A stretch of 64,000 nucleotides of DNA from Bin87 sp965220105 (GCA_965220105.1 OZ244811.1:496001-560000), one strand, 5' to 3'. Counted from the stretch's first letter, positions 42,948 through 52,665 are shown. The notes: generated by a model not told the origin, from the sequence alone. Program-made: numbers and translations.

Positions 42948-44843
42948 ATGAAAGGGCGACGAATTGGTTATTTGCGATTCGCGGCGATGCTGGCGGCGGT
43001 TGCGATGTTGGCGGTGATTGCCGCATGTGCCCAGACGGCGGCTCCTGAGCAAGCGGGCGGAACTGACGCTGCCGCCGCGCCGACGCCCACTGTGGACGTA
43101 ATGGCCGCCGCCGATGATCCCACACCCACCGCCCGTCTGGATGCCACGCCGACGGCAGTCCCGGTGCCCACCGTGATGGCGGTGGACGAACGGCCCGCCT
43201 GGTGGGTCGAGGGGGAAGGAAAGCTGTATCGGGGTGATTTCCCGCTGGTAGCCCAGTACAACCCCGGATTCTGGGACGTGCACTACGGCGGTTCGATGAA
43301 CACCGTCCTGATTCCCTCCGGGCCGAGGTTCAATCAGCTGTTGGAATACAATCCGGTGAATCCCAGCGAAATCATCGGCGACCTGGCGCTGGACTGGGAG
43401 TCCTACCAGGATGGCGATGAGTTCGGTTACATATTTCATCTGAACCCGACCGCCGAATTCACTGACGGGCATCCGGTGACCGCGGAAGACGTGGTTTACT
43501 CCCTGAACCGCATCACGGTCGGCCAGGTGGAAGACGGGGTGCTGCGGGCTCGCACCGGCATGATGAACAACTTCCTGGTGTACAACACGTTCGAGGCTTT
43601 GGACGATTACACGGTGAAGGTTCCTTTGCGGTATGCGGCGGCCAGCTTCCTGCCCAACCTGGCGTCGGACTACATGAAGGTGTACCCCAAGCACGTTGCC
43701 GAGCGCCTCACCCAGGAGCAGGCCAACAAGGGGATACCGCAGGCAGAAGCCATCGCGGCCATCGAGGCCGGGCAACCGACGGGTCTGATTGGGTCGGGCC
43801 CGTGGATGTTGCGGGAATGGGAGAAGGACACCGGGTATACCTTCGACCGCAACCCCAATTACTTCAAAACGGGGCGTCCGTTCTTCGACGGCCTCCGGGT
43901 ATATTTGATCGTCGACGTGGCGCGCAACCTGTCGGCTCTACAAACGGGGCAGGTTTACGGCACCTACCAGTCCGTAACGACGCACACGCCCGAAAACGCG
44001 GCACGGCTGGAACAGGACACCGACGGCCGGGTGCGGGCCCTGATCCTGGTGGGATCTGCCGTCCAGGCATACTTCCTGAATATCACCAAACCGCCGTTTG
44101 ATGACCCGCGGGTGAGACGGGCGGTGTACCTGGCGCTGGACCGGGATTTGGGGGTGAGTCAAGCGGTTCAGGGTTATGGACTGCCCGGCACCTTCTTCTC
44201 GCCGAACATAGTGGAAGACCTGGAAGCCACCCGAACCAATGATCCCGCGTTTTCTCTTGACCGAACTGCCGCGTTGACCGAGGCGCGGGAACTGCTAACC
44301 GCGGCTGGCTACCCCGACGGGTTCGAGGTTACGCTCAACGTGGTGAACACGGTGCCGGCGCTGCCTGCTGCCGAGGTAACCGCTCCGCAGTTCAGGGATG
44401 ATCTGAACATCGACATAGTGCTCCAACCCACGGACCTGGCCACCATGTACGTGGGGATGCGCGACGGCGTGGCCAACATGAGCTCGGTGGGAACGGGCAT
44501 CATCCTGCGTGACCCTGGGGACATTGTGAACCAGTTCTATTTGCAGGACGTGCTCCGCAATCCGCATAACTGGCAGAATGATCGGGTGGACGAATTGATC
44601 GCCCTGCAGAATGAGGCGATCGACCCGGCGGAACGCCAGCGTTACCTGGAAGAGATGGCGGACATCCTGCATCGGGGCGAGAGTCACTGGCTGCCGTACT
44701 TCTGGTATTCCACCGCCGGAGCCTACGACTACCGGATCCGAAACTTCCAATACCCACCGACGGTGCAGCTCATCAAGAAGTGGGACCACCAGTGGTTCGA
44801 TCCGGACCGGGAGATACCGGACGGAGTGGGGTACGTACCGTAG
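42948..44843 (+). CDS. Peptide ABC transporter substrate-binding lipoprotein 1 (SBP family 5)
   Basis: A 631-residue DppA/OppA-type binding protein. The start ATG 42948 follows AGGGGGTAATC; the ORF extends to 42897 but the signal peptide fits the later start. The lipobox is LAVIAAC, followed by a PTPT/VPVPT linker (about 35-75). The mature domain contains the family sequence FTDGHPVTAEDVVYSLNRI, VPLRYAAASFLP and DPRVRRAVYLALDR. It is the first of three tandem paralogues at 42.9-49.2 kb that feed the permeases at 49324 and 50329. Confidence 0.93.
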   Translation: MKGRRIGYLRFAAMLAAVAMLAVIAACAQTAAPEQAGGTDAAAAPTPTVDVMAAADDPTPTARLDATPTAVPVPTVMAVDERPAWWVEGEGKLYRGDFPLVAQYNPGFWDVHYGGSMNTVLIPSGPRFNQLLEYNPVNPSEIIGDLALDWESYQDGDEFGYIFHLNPTAEFTDGHPVTAEDVVYSLNRITVGQVEDGVLRARTGMMNNFLVYNTFEALDDYTVKVPLRYAAASFLPNLASDYMKVYPKHVAERLTQEQANKGIPQAEAIAAIEAGQPTGLIGSGPWMLREWEKDTGYTFDRNPNYFKTGRPFFDGLRVYLIVDVARNLSALQTGQVYGTYQSVTTHTPENAARLEQDTDGRVRALILVGSAVQAYFLNITKPPFDDPRVRRAVYLALDRDLGVSQAVQGYGLPGTFFSPNIVEDLEATRTNDPAFSLDRTAALTEARELLTAAGYPDGFEVTLNVVNTVPALPAAEVTAPQFRDDLNIDIVLQPTDLATMYVGMRDGVANMSSVGTGIILRDPGDIVNQFYLQDVLRNPHNWQNDRVDELIALQNEAIDPAERQRYLEEMADILHRGESHWLPYFWYSTAGAYDYRIRNFQYPPTVQLIKKWDHQWFDPDREIPDGVGYVP

Positions 44844-44884
44844 TTAGTAACGCCAACCCGTAACGGAAATCGCAGCGGTTCGAA

Positions 44885-44914
44885 GTGCCGGCTACCAATT
44901 CAGGTGGCCGGCAC
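44885..44914 (+). terminator. Hairpin between substrate-binding genes 1 and 2
   Basis: GTGCCGGC and GCCGGCAC (8 bp) with an inner ACC/GGT pair. No T-tract, so it may stabilise the 3' end or attenuate rather than terminate. Confidence 0.5.
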
Positions 44915-45045
44915 CTTACCGTTTGACAGCGACCTACCAACTGGTTAATATCCCGTTTTGCCGGCTGTTCGTCTGGATTGATGTTTAAGGCATCGTAGTA
45001 TCGGATGGATAGTCGTGTGAAACGACAAAAGTTGAGGTTGTTCTC

Positions 45046-46944
45046 ATGGATTCTCGACGATACTGGCCGCCCCGATTCTTGCTGGCGGGGTTCGCCGCGG
45101 CTCTCCTGATGATCATCGCGGCATGCGGCGAGACTACCGCTCCGGCTCAAGATACTCAGACGGGCGATACCAGCGGTCCCACACCCACGGTGGACGTTAT
45201 GGCCGCTGCAGACGCTCCCACCCCCACGGCGCCGTTGGATGCCACTGCTACTCCTGTGCCCGTGCCGACAGCCATTGCAGTAGAGGCGCGACCCGACTGG
45301 TGGATCGAAGGAGAGGGCAAACTATATCGCGGCGATTTCCCGTTGGCCGCCAGTAGCAACCCGGGGTTCTGGGACGTTCACTACGGTGGCTCCATGAATA
45401 CGGTTCTGACGCCGTCCGGGCCGCGCTTCAACCAGATATTGGAATATAACCCGGTGAATCCCAACGAAATCATCGGCGACCTGGCGGTGAGCTGGGAATC
45501 ATACGAAGAAGGCGACAAGTTCGGCTACATCTTTCACCTTAACCAGGACGCCACATTCACCGATGGCCATCCGGTAACGGCGGAGGACGTCGTCTTTTCC
45601 ATAGACCGCATCACGTTGGGTCAAGTCGAAGAGGGCGTATTGCGGGCGAGGACGGGGTTCCTGAACAATTTTGTGGTCCACGGGTCAGCGGAAGCCATAG
45701 ACGACTACACCGTGAAGGTGCCATTGCGGTTCCCAGCGGCCAGTTTCCTTCCTAACTTGGCCTCCGACTACATGAAGGTCTACCCCAAACACGTGGCCGA
45801 GAACCTGAGCCAGGAACAGGCAAATACAGGCTTGACGCAGGCTGAGGCAATAGCGGCCATTGACGCCGGCCAACCCGCGGCGTTGATCGGATCCGGGCCG
45901 TGGATGCTTCGCGAATGGGAGAAGGATGCGGGATACACCTACGACCGCAATCCCAATTATTTCAAGGAAGGCCGGCCTTTCTTCGATGGACTGAGGGTCT
46001 TTCTCATCGCCGATGTCGCCCGGAGACTCTCTGCGCTGCAGACCGGCCAGGTATTTGGAACCTACCAACCGGTTACGGGCGGTACCCGGCCCGAGGACAT
46101 GGCCCGACTCGAGGAGGACACGGGGGGCCGAGTCCGCGCCCTGATCCTCGAGAACTCCGGCGTAGAGGCCTGGTTCCTCAACCTGAACAAACCCCCCATG
46201 GACGATGCCAGGGTCCGACGGGCGATGTACCTGGCTATCGATCGGGAGAACGCGCTAGAAAAGTCGATTTTGGGATTCGGCTCTCCCGGGACCTTCTTCG
46301 CGCCCGGCGTGGTAGAGGATCTGGAAGAGCTGCGTGCAAGCAACCCGGCGTTCATGCCCGATCGCACCTCAGCTCTGGAGGAGGCCCGTCAACTCTTGGC
46401 TGATGCAGGTTACCCCGACGGCTTTGAAATAACGCTGAACGTGGTGAATGGCAACCCGGCCCTTTCGATGGCTGAAGTGGTGGCGGCACAACTCCGGGAG
46501 GACATGGGTATCGAAATGGTGCTGCAACCCACCGACCTCGCCACCATGTACGTTGGTATGCGCGACGGTGTGGCCAACGTAGACGGCGTGGGCACCGGAA
46601 TAATCCTCCGGGACCCTGGGGACATCATCAACCAGTTCTACCTGCAGAACGTCTTGCGTAACCCGCACAACTGGCAGAACGATCGGGTTGACGAGCTGAT
46701 CGACCTGCAAAATCGGTCTATAGAGCCGGCGGAACGCCAGGCCCATCTGGAGGAACTGGCGGAGATATTGCATCAGGGAGAAAGCCATTGGCTACCGGTT
46801 TTCTGGGGCGCCAACGGCGGCGCGTTTGACTATCGAATTCGCAACTATTACTACCCGCCCACGGTTCAGCTCATTAAGAAATGGGACCACGTCTGGTTCG
46901 ATCCTGATCGAGAAATACCTGAGGGCATCGGGTACGTTCCCTGA
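45046..46944 (+). CDS. Peptide ABC transporter substrate-binding lipoprotein 2 (SBP family 5)
   Basis: A 632-residue paralogue of the preceding gene. Signal peptide with lipobox MIIAAC, then a Thr/Pro/Ala linker and the SBP-5 domain (ATFTDGHPVTAEDVVFSIDRI, DARVRRAMYLAIDR). It ends GIGYVP like copy 1. Divergence between the copies is concentrated in the linker and around residues 290-330 and 460-480, compatible with different peptide specificities. Intergenic hairpins on both sides suggest each copy can be expressed at its own level. Confidence 0.93.
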   Translation: MDSRRYWPPRFLLAGFAAALLMIIAACGETTAPAQDTQTGDTSGPTPTVDVMAAADAPTPTAPLDATATPVPVPTAIAVEARPDWWIEGEGKLYRGDFPLAASSNPGFWDVHYGGSMNTVLTPSGPRFNQILEYNPVNPNEIIGDLAVSWESYEEGDKFGYIFHLNQDATFTDGHPVTAEDVVFSIDRITLGQVEEGVLRARTGFLNNFVVHGSAEAIDDYTVKVPLRFPAASFLPNLASDYMKVYPKHVAENLSQEQANTGLTQAEAIAAIDAGQPAALIGSGPWMLREWEKDAGYTYDRNPNYFKEGRPFFDGLRVFLIADVARRLSALQTGQVFGTYQPVTGGTRPEDMARLEEDTGGRVRALILENSGVEAWFLNLNKPPMDDARVRRAMYLAIDRENALEKSILGFGSPGTFFAPGVVEDLEELRASNPAFMPDRTSALEEARQLLADAGYPDGFEITLNVVNGNPALSMAEVVAAQLREDMGIEMVLQPTDLATMYVGMRDGVANVDGVGTGIILRDPGDIINQFYLQNVLRNPHNWQNDRVDELIDLQNRSIEPAERQAHLEELAEILHQGESHWLPVFWGANGGAFDYRIRNYYYPPTVQLIKKWDHVWFDPDREIPEGIGYVP

Positions 46945-47288
46945 TGAGACACTAGCCCACCGGAATGGAAGTTTGACGTGCAAAACGGGCTGGCTCCCTT
47001 TTCTGGGTGGCCAGCCGACTCGTTAGACGTTTTTGTCCCGCGTTGGGGGCCAGTTTGCGACAGGTCGCAACTTTGTGCGTAATTCTCGACGAATCACACC
47101 GTCCGCAGCTCCGGAGTCATGCCAGCAATCGGGATGCAGTCGTGGTGAAAACATTCACAAAGTCATGTTGACACAGCGAAAATGCGTGGGTAGTATCTAG
47201 GCCTGCCGGCGAATCATCGCCGGCGCTCCGATGTGACTGGGCCATTGGTTTGAGTCGGCGGGGAGCGCGATATTGGGAGGATTCATAG
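46945..47288. other. Intergenic region with hairpin between substrate-binding genes 2 and 3
   Basis: It contains the hairpin GGCTGGC/GCCAGCC (46988-47016, inner CCC/GGG) followed by TTTTT at 47030-47034, a probable terminator. The remaining about 250 bp contain no gene and should hold the promoter of copy 3. A GGGAGGATTC ribosome-binding site lies before ATG 47289. Confidence 0.55.
46988..47034 (+). terminator. Probable terminator after substrate-binding gene 2
   Basis: A 7-bp GGCTGGC/GCCAGCC stem with inner CCC/GGG, then a T5 run 13 nt later. Confidence 0.55.
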
Positions 47289-49196
47289 ATGAACTTGCGA
47301 CAATTGTGGCATCCCCGCGTATCGCTGGCAGTGGGCGCTCTGGCGTTGCTGTTGGCGGTCGCGGCCTGCGGTGGAACGACATCTCCGGAACAGACGGGTG
47401 ACTCTGGGAGCGCCCCGGCGCAGGCGGCAGAGCCCACACTGGACCCATTCGCCGGGGCGCAGGAGCCCACGCCCACCGCCCGCCTGGACGCTACCGCTAC
47501 GCCGGTACCCGTGCCCACCGCCGTCGCCGTCGACCAACGTCCCGATTGGTGGCAGGATGGTGAAAGCAAGCACTACCGAGGCGATTTCCCGCTGGTGGCG
47601 ACTCACAACCCGGGCTTCTGGGACGTGCACTACGGCGGTTCACTGAACAGCGTGCTCATCCCCTCGGGCGTTCGTTTCAACCAGATCCTGGAGTACAACC
47701 CAGTAAATCCCAGTGAGATTATCGGAGACCTGGCGTTGAGCTGGGAGTCCTATGAAGACGGAGACGAATTCGGGTACATCTTCCACCTGAACCCAGATGC
47801 CACCTTTACGGACGGACATCCGGTTACTGCCGAGGACGTTGTATTCTCCATCGACCGCATCACCCTGGGCCAGGTCGACGAAGGCGTGCTGCGAGCTCGC
47901 ACCGGTTTTCTGAACAACTTCGTGGTGCATGGAAGCTCTTCGGTGATTGACGACCACACCGCCAAGATACCCCTGCGCTTCCCCGCCGCCAGCTTCATTC
48001 CCAATCTGGCCTCGGACTACATGAAGGTGTACCCCAAGCACGTGGCCGAGAATCTGACCCAGGAACAGGCGAACCAGGGATTCCCCCAGGCGGAAGCCAT
48101 CGCTGCTATCCAGGCTGGACAACCCACCAGCCTCATTGGATCCGGTCCCTGGATGTTGCGGGACTGGGAGAAGGACGAGTCGTACGCGTTCGACCGGAAT
48201 CCGAATTATTTCAAGACGGGTCGTCCCTTCTTTGACGGGCTCAAGATATTCCTGATTCGGGACAATGCCCGCCGTCTCTCGGCGTTGCATGCCGGGCAGG
48301 TCTACGGCTCATATCAGCCGGTGACGGGAGGCAACCGCCCGGAGGACATGGCGCGTCTGGAGGAGGATACCGATGGCCGCGTGCGGGCGGTGATCCTGCA
48401 GGCCTCCGGGATTCAGGCGTTCTTCCTCAATCACGACAAACCCCCCTTCGACGACGCCCGGGTGCGCCGCGCCTTTTACCTCGGCCTGGACCGGGACCTG
48501 GGGGTGGAAAAGGCCATCCTGGGCTTTGGACAGCCAGGCACGTTTTTCGCTCCTGGAGTAGTGGAAGACCTGCCACAACTGCGCGCCAACAACCCGGCGT
48601 ATGGCGACCGGGCAGCGGCGTTGGTCGAAGCCCGGCAACTGTTGGCCGACGCGGGGTATCCTGATGGATTTGAGGTCAAGCTCAACGTGGTGAGCACAAA
48701 TCCGTCGCTGTCCAGCGCCGAAGTTGCCGCGCCTCAGATGCGGGAAGACCTGAACATCGACATCATCATCCAGCCCACCGACCTCGCGACCATGTACGTG
48801 GGTATGCGGGATGGAGTGGCCAACTTTGATGCCGTCGGTACCGGAATCATCCTCCGCGACCCCGGCGACATCCTGAATCAGTTTTATCTCCAGAACGTGC
48901 TGCGCAACCCGCATAACTGGCAGAACGATCGGGTGGACGAACTGAACGTGCTGCAGAACCAGGCCGTTGACCCGGCGGTCCGTCAGGGCCACCTGCAAGA
49001 ACTGGCCGACCTGCTGCATCGAGGCGAAAGCCACTGGTTGCCCTACTTCTGGTATTCCAGCGGAGGCGCCTTTGACTACCGGATGCGTAACTTCTACTAC
49101 CCGGCCACCGTCCAGTTGATCCACAAGTGGGACCATATCTATTTCGACGAGGACCGGGAGTTGCCGCCGGCCAGCGAGAAGGGTTATCGACCTTAA
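47289..49196 (+). CDS. Peptide ABC transporter substrate-binding lipoprotein 3 (SBP family 5)
   Basis: A 635-residue third paralogue. Signal peptide with lipobox LLAVAAC, a linker rich in Pro, Thr and Ala, then the same SBP-5 domain (ATFTDGHPVTAEDVVFSIDRI, DARVRRAFYLGLDR). It ends EKGYRP. A long perfect hairpin closes the gene before the permease genes. Confidence 0.93.
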   Translation: MNLRQLWHPRVSLAVGALALLLAVAACGGTTSPEQTGDSGSAPAQAAEPTLDPFAGAQEPTPTARLDATATPVPVPTAVAVDQRPDWWQDGESKHYRGDFPLVATHNPGFWDVHYGGSLNSVLIPSGVRFNQILEYNPVNPSEIIGDLALSWESYEDGDEFGYIFHLNPDATFTDGHPVTAEDVVFSIDRITLGQVDEGVLRARTGFLNNFVVHGSSSVIDDHTAKIPLRFPAASFIPNLASDYMKVYPKHVAENLTQEQANQGFPQAEAIAAIQAGQPTSLIGSGPWMLRDWEKDESYAFDRNPNYFKTGRPFFDGLKIFLIRDNARRLSALHAGQVYGSYQPVTGGNRPEDMARLEEDTDGRVRAVILQASGIQAFFLNHDKPPFDDARVRRAFYLGLDRDLGVEKAILGFGQPGTFFAPGVVEDLPQLRANNPAYGDRAAALVEARQLLADAGYPDGFEVKLNVVSTNPSLSSAEVAAPQMREDLNIDIIIQPTDLATMYVGMRDGVANFDAVGTGIILRDPGDILNQFYLQNVLRNPHNWQNDRVDELNVLQNQAVDPAVRQGHLQELADLLHRGESHWLPYFWYSSGGAFDYRMRNFYYPATVQLIHKWDHIYFDEDRELPPASEKGYRP

Positions 49197-49238
49197 ACCG
49201 CAGGCCCCGCCGGACGTAACGGCGTTGCAAAGCAAAAC

Positions 49239-49269
49239 TGGCCGGCCCAGAGTGTATCTGGGCCGGCCA
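49239..49269 (+). terminator. Strong hairpin between binding-protein and permease genes
   Basis: TGGCCGGCCCAGA pairs perfectly with TCTGGGCCGGCCA (13 bp, 5-nt loop). No T-tract follows, but the stem is very stable; it may protect the abundant binding-protein mRNA. Confidence 0.65.
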
Positions 49270-49274
49270 CCGTG

Positions 49275-49280
49275 TATAAT
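49275..49280 (+). promoter_or_regulatory. Candidate -10 (TATAAT) for the permease genes
   Basis: TATAAT 43 nt before ATG 49324, directly after the hairpin. It would give the permeases a separate promoter; the -35 is not evident. Confidence 0.5.
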
Positions 49281-49323
49281 GGCGACTCATTGAACGAATG
49301 ACGCAATCGGCAGGAGATCAGTA

Positions 49324-50283
49324 ATGTACCAGTACTTGATACGAAGGCTGCTTCTCTTCGTCCCAACCATGCTGCTGGCCACCATCATGGTGTTCGCGCT
49401 GTTTTCCATCGTTCCCGGGGATGCGGCAGTATTCTTGCTGACTGGTGAAGACGCCGGCGGGCGAGTTACCAACGACGACTTCGAACGATTGAGGGAAGAC
49501 CTGGGGCTGAATCGCCCCATCTACGTGCAGTACGCCGACTGGTTGTGGGGCGTGATCCGGGGAGACCTGGGCGACTCTCTGTACTACGGGACACCGTTTG
49601 GTTTTGAGTTAGTCGAACGCTTCGCGAGAACCTTTGAGCTTGCCGTACTGGCCATTGGGATGGCATTCGTGGCAGCGGTGCCGTTGGGCATCCTGTCGGC
49701 GATGAAGCAGGACTCCGGGGTGGATTATGCCAGCAGAGTAATTGCATTGCTCGGCATCGCGATGCCAACCTTCTGGATCGGGGTGCTGGTAATCTACGGC
49801 CTGGCGTACGGGTTCAACTGGTTGCCACCACTGGAATACGCCCATTTATGGGAAGATCCAATCCAGAACCTGCAGTTGATGTTGTTGCCCGCCGCGGTGG
49901 TAGGTTTCCATGACATGGCCTTTACAGCCCGGGTGACCCGTTCGGCGATGCTGGAGGTGATGCGTGAAGACTACATGCGTACCGCGCGCTCGAAAGGCTT
50001 GCGAGAATGGGTGGTGGTTGGCCGCCACGCTTTGAAGAACGCATTGCTCCCGGTAATCACGGTGTCCGGCTACCAGTTTGGACGCTTGCTGGGTGGCGTC
50101 ATCATCGTGGAGCAGATTTTCGTGGTCCCCGGGGTGGGCAAGTTCCTGATCGACGCCATCAACCATCGGGATTTCCCGGTGATCCAGGGCGTCATTCTGA
50201 TGACGGCGGCAGTGGTGCTGTTGCTCAACCTGATAATCGACATTATGTATGGCATTCTGGACCCGCGGATCCGCCTCGCGTAG
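49324..50283 (+). CDS. Peptide ABC transporter permease (DppB/OppB type)
   Basis: A 319-residue inner-membrane permease with six predicted helices. It has the N-terminal YLIRRLLLFVPTMLLATIMVF helix, LGLNRPIYVQYADWL, and the EAA loop DYMRTARSKGLREWVVVGRHALKNALLPV that contacts the ATPase. It pairs with the DppC-type permease 45 bp downstream. No ATPase genes (DppD/DppF) are in the window. Confidence 0.95.
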   Translation: MYQYLIRRLLLFVPTMLLATIMVFALFSIVPGDAAVFLLTGEDAGGRVTNDDFERLREDLGLNRPIYVQYADWLWGVIRGDLGDSLYYGTPFGFELVERFARTFELAVLAIGMAFVAAVPLGILSAMKQDSGVDYASRVIALLGIAMPTFWIGVLVIYGLAYGFNWLPPLEYAHLWEDPIQNLQLMLLPAAVVGFHDMAFTARVTRSAMLEVMREDYMRTARSKGLREWVVVGRHALKNALLPVITVSGYQFGRLLGGVIIVEQIFVVPGVGKFLIDAINHRDFPVIQGVILMTAAVVLLLNLIIDIMYGILDPRIRLA

Positions 50284-50328
50284 TCGTTCCCGAATGAGCG
50301 CCAACCGAAGGTAACGGCAGGTGTTGCA

Positions 50329-51237
50329 ATGATTGATCAAACTTCAGATACGGCGGTATTGACTCGAGAGGAACTGGCAGCGCCGGGCATGGCCTCGCGC
50401 TGGTGGGTCTCGGTGACGCGGTTCGTCCGAACGAAGCCGCTGGGCGTAGTTGGAGCGTTCCTGGTTATTTTCCTGGTGCTGGTAGCCGTACTGGCGCCGG
50501 TGCTCGCGCCGTACGACCCGCGTTCGACTCCGGCAGCGCCGTGGGAAGCGCCAAACTCGACGTACCTGCTCGGCGCCGATTACGTGGGCCGGGACGTAAT
50601 GAGCCGTCTCATTTACGGCGCGAGGATTTCCCTGTACGTGGGAATGGGCAGCGTGCTCGTGGGTATCACCGCCAGTTTCGTAATTGGCGTGGCCCTGACG
50701 TACTCCGGCGGTATAGTCGACATGATCTCCCAGCGCATCGTCGACGCCCTCATGTCGCTGCCCGGCCTGCTGATTGCGCTGGCCATCATGGCGGTCGTGA
50801 CACCGTCCCTGAACACCGTAGTTCTGGCCATTGTGATTGGCATGATTGCACCGGTGATAAGAACGGTGCGTTCCCAGGTGTTATCGCTCAAGGAATTGGA
50901 TTACGTTACGGCGGCCCGGGCGGTCGGGGCCAATCCCAACCGGATTATCTTCAAGCACATCGTGCCCAACTGCTTCGCGACCTACCTGGTGCTGGCGACG
51001 TACTACCTGGGATTCGCCATCATCATCGAATCCTCGCTCTCGTTCCTGGGCGTGGGCACCCCTCCGGACCAACCCAGTTGGGGCGGAATGCTGGTGCGCG
51101 CCGCCTCTGCACACGTCAAAAGCGGGCCGTGGCTGGCCATCGCCCCGGGCCTGGCCATCTTCCTGGTGGTGATGGGATTCAACCTGCTGGGCGATGCGTT
51201 GCGCGACGTCCTCGATCCCAGGCTGCGGGGACGCTAA
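50329..51237 (+). CDS. Peptide ABC transporter permease (DppC/OppC type)
   Basis: A 302-residue inner-membrane permease. The N-terminal part has FVRTKPLGVVGAFLVIFLVL and LLGADYVGRDVMSRLIYGAR, and the EAA loop is DYVTAARAVGANPNRIIFKHIVPNCFATYL. GTPPDQPSWGGML is typical of DppC. It forms the channel with the preceding DppB-like protein. The next gene begins 24 bp downstream, so the DUF3179 protein may be cotranscribed. Confidence 0.95.
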   Translation: MIDQTSDTAVLTREELAAPGMASRWWVSVTRFVRTKPLGVVGAFLVIFLVLVAVLAPVLAPYDPRSTPAAPWEAPNSTYLLGADYVGRDVMSRLIYGARISLYVGMGSVLVGITASFVIGVALTYSGGIVDMISQRIVDALMSLPGLLIALAIMAVVTPSLNTVVLAIVIGMIAPVIRTVRSQVLSLKELDYVTAARAVGANPNRIIFKHIVPNCFATYLVLATYYLGFAIIIESSLSFLGVGTPPDQPSWGGMLVRAASAHVKSGPWLAIAPGLAIFLVVMGFNLLGDALRDVLDPRLRGR

Positions 51238-51261
51238 ACTAAGCAACCGCAGTCAGGGACA

Positions 51262-52665
51262 TTGAGCGTTCTGGACGCCGCCAATCCGTCTCGGGGTTGG
51301 CGGCGTAATTTCTCTGTGCCCAGCGTACCCAGATTGATACGAAACGAAGCACGCAGGTGGCACATGGCCGCGTTTGCGATTCTGCTGGCGCCGCTGCTGC
51401 TGGTGGCCTGTGCAACCAGCGACGGCGTGGGCGTGGAGCAGCCGATAACCGGCACGCCGGACCCCGTTGCCACGACCGGGGGCGGTCCGGCAAACGAGGC
51501 GACCCGATCCGGCGCAGGAACTGGGATTATGACGGAACCGACCCTGACGAAACCGACCCTGACGGAACCGGTCGCGATGCAGGCCAACGTCGAGGAGACG
51601 AGAAGGAAGTACGAACGCCTGCTGCGTGCGCCGTGGGCCACCGACTTCAGCCGAACCAGCATAGATTTCGGCGATATTATGACGGGCGGCCCTCCCAAGG
51701 ATGGCATCCCCGCCATCGATTCACCGGAATTTGAGGCCGTTGTCGATGGAGATATTTGGCTGGACGACGCGGAACCGGTTCAGGTAGTCGACATCAACGG
51801 CGACGTGCGGGCGTACCCGGTGCAGGTGATGATCTGGCACGAGCTGGTGAACGACACCGTAGGCGGTGAACCGGTGGTCATCACGTTTTGACCGCTGTGC
51901 AATACCGCCTTCGTGTACAGGCGGACGGTGGAGGGGCAGGTGCTGGACTTCGGGACAACCGGCGCGCTCCACAATAGCAACCTGCTGATGTACGACCGGC
52001 AAACCGAGTCCTGGTGGCAGGAATTCGGCGGTGAAGGAGTGATTGGTCATTTCACCGGTACGCGGCTGGAGAAGCTTTACCTCTCCATAGTGTCGTGGGG
52101 GGACTTCAAGGGCATGTTCCCGGAGGGTCAGGTGCTATCCCGTCCGGACTCAGGACGGCCCTACGGGCGCAATCCCTACGCGGGGTACGATCGTCCGGGC
52201 AGCTCTCCATTCCTGTTCGGTGGGGACGAAGACCCCCGTTTGCCGGCGGTGGAACGGGTGGTGGCCGTCGAACGAGGCGATGCAGCGTGGGCCGTATCCT
52301 TCACCACGCTGGCGGAGGAGCGCGTCGTGTCGGCTTCGGTTGGCGAGGAGAATCTGGTGGTTTTCTGGACGCCGGGCACCGGGTCGGCGCTGGATGCGGG
52401 TTCCGTTGCCGGTGGCCGTGACGTCGGCTCCGCCGGCATCTTCTCACCGGTGGGTCCCGACGGTAGCGAACTATCATTCGTTGCCGGCGACGATAACCGA
52501 ATTTTGGATGAACAGACCGGCAGCGGCTGGAACATATTCGGGCGTGCCACCAGCGGCCCGCTGTTGGGAACACAGCTGGAACCCGTGCCCGGTCGCATCG
52601 GGCAGCTGTGGTTCTCCTGGGCGGTTTACCGGCCTGACACCGTCATTTATCCCGGTACCCGATAA
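51262..52665 (+). CDS. DUF3179 lipoprotein with predicted selenocysteine (in-frame TGA)
   Basis: Two ORFs in one frame are separated by TGA at 51889-51891 and together make a 467-residue DUF3179 protein. Across the stop the text is GGEPVVITF-TGA-PLCNTAFVYRR. DUF3179 proteins have CPLC here, so TGA replaces the first Cys of a CxxC (UxxC). Downstream family sequence is intact: TTGALHNSNLLMYDRQTESW, SRPDSGRPYGRNPYAGYD. A hairpin with loop G 22 nt after TGA is present. The N-terminus has a hydrophobic segment and lipobox LLLVAC; starts at TTG 51262, TTG 51334 or ATG 51364 are possible. A 15-bp repeat lengthens the linker. Function of the family is unknown; a redox role is inferred from UxxC. Confidence 0.85.
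51530..51569. repeat. 15-bp tandem repeat in the DUF3179 linker
   Basis: GACCCTGACGAAACC and GACCCTGACGGAACC (14 of 15 identical) preceded by a partial copy. They encode TLTKP and TLTEP, in frame, in the linker after the lipobox. Confidence 0.85.
51905..51924 (+). promoter_or_regulatory. Candidate bacterial SECIS hairpin in the DUF3179 gene
   Basis: CCGCCT (51905-51910) pairs perfectly with AGGCGG (51919-51924) around the loop TCGTGTAC. The first loop G is 22 nt after the TGA and a second at 24 nt, each preceded by C or T. Position and shape match bacterial SECIS elements and equal the geometry of the OsmC-like gene. Confidence 0.65.
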
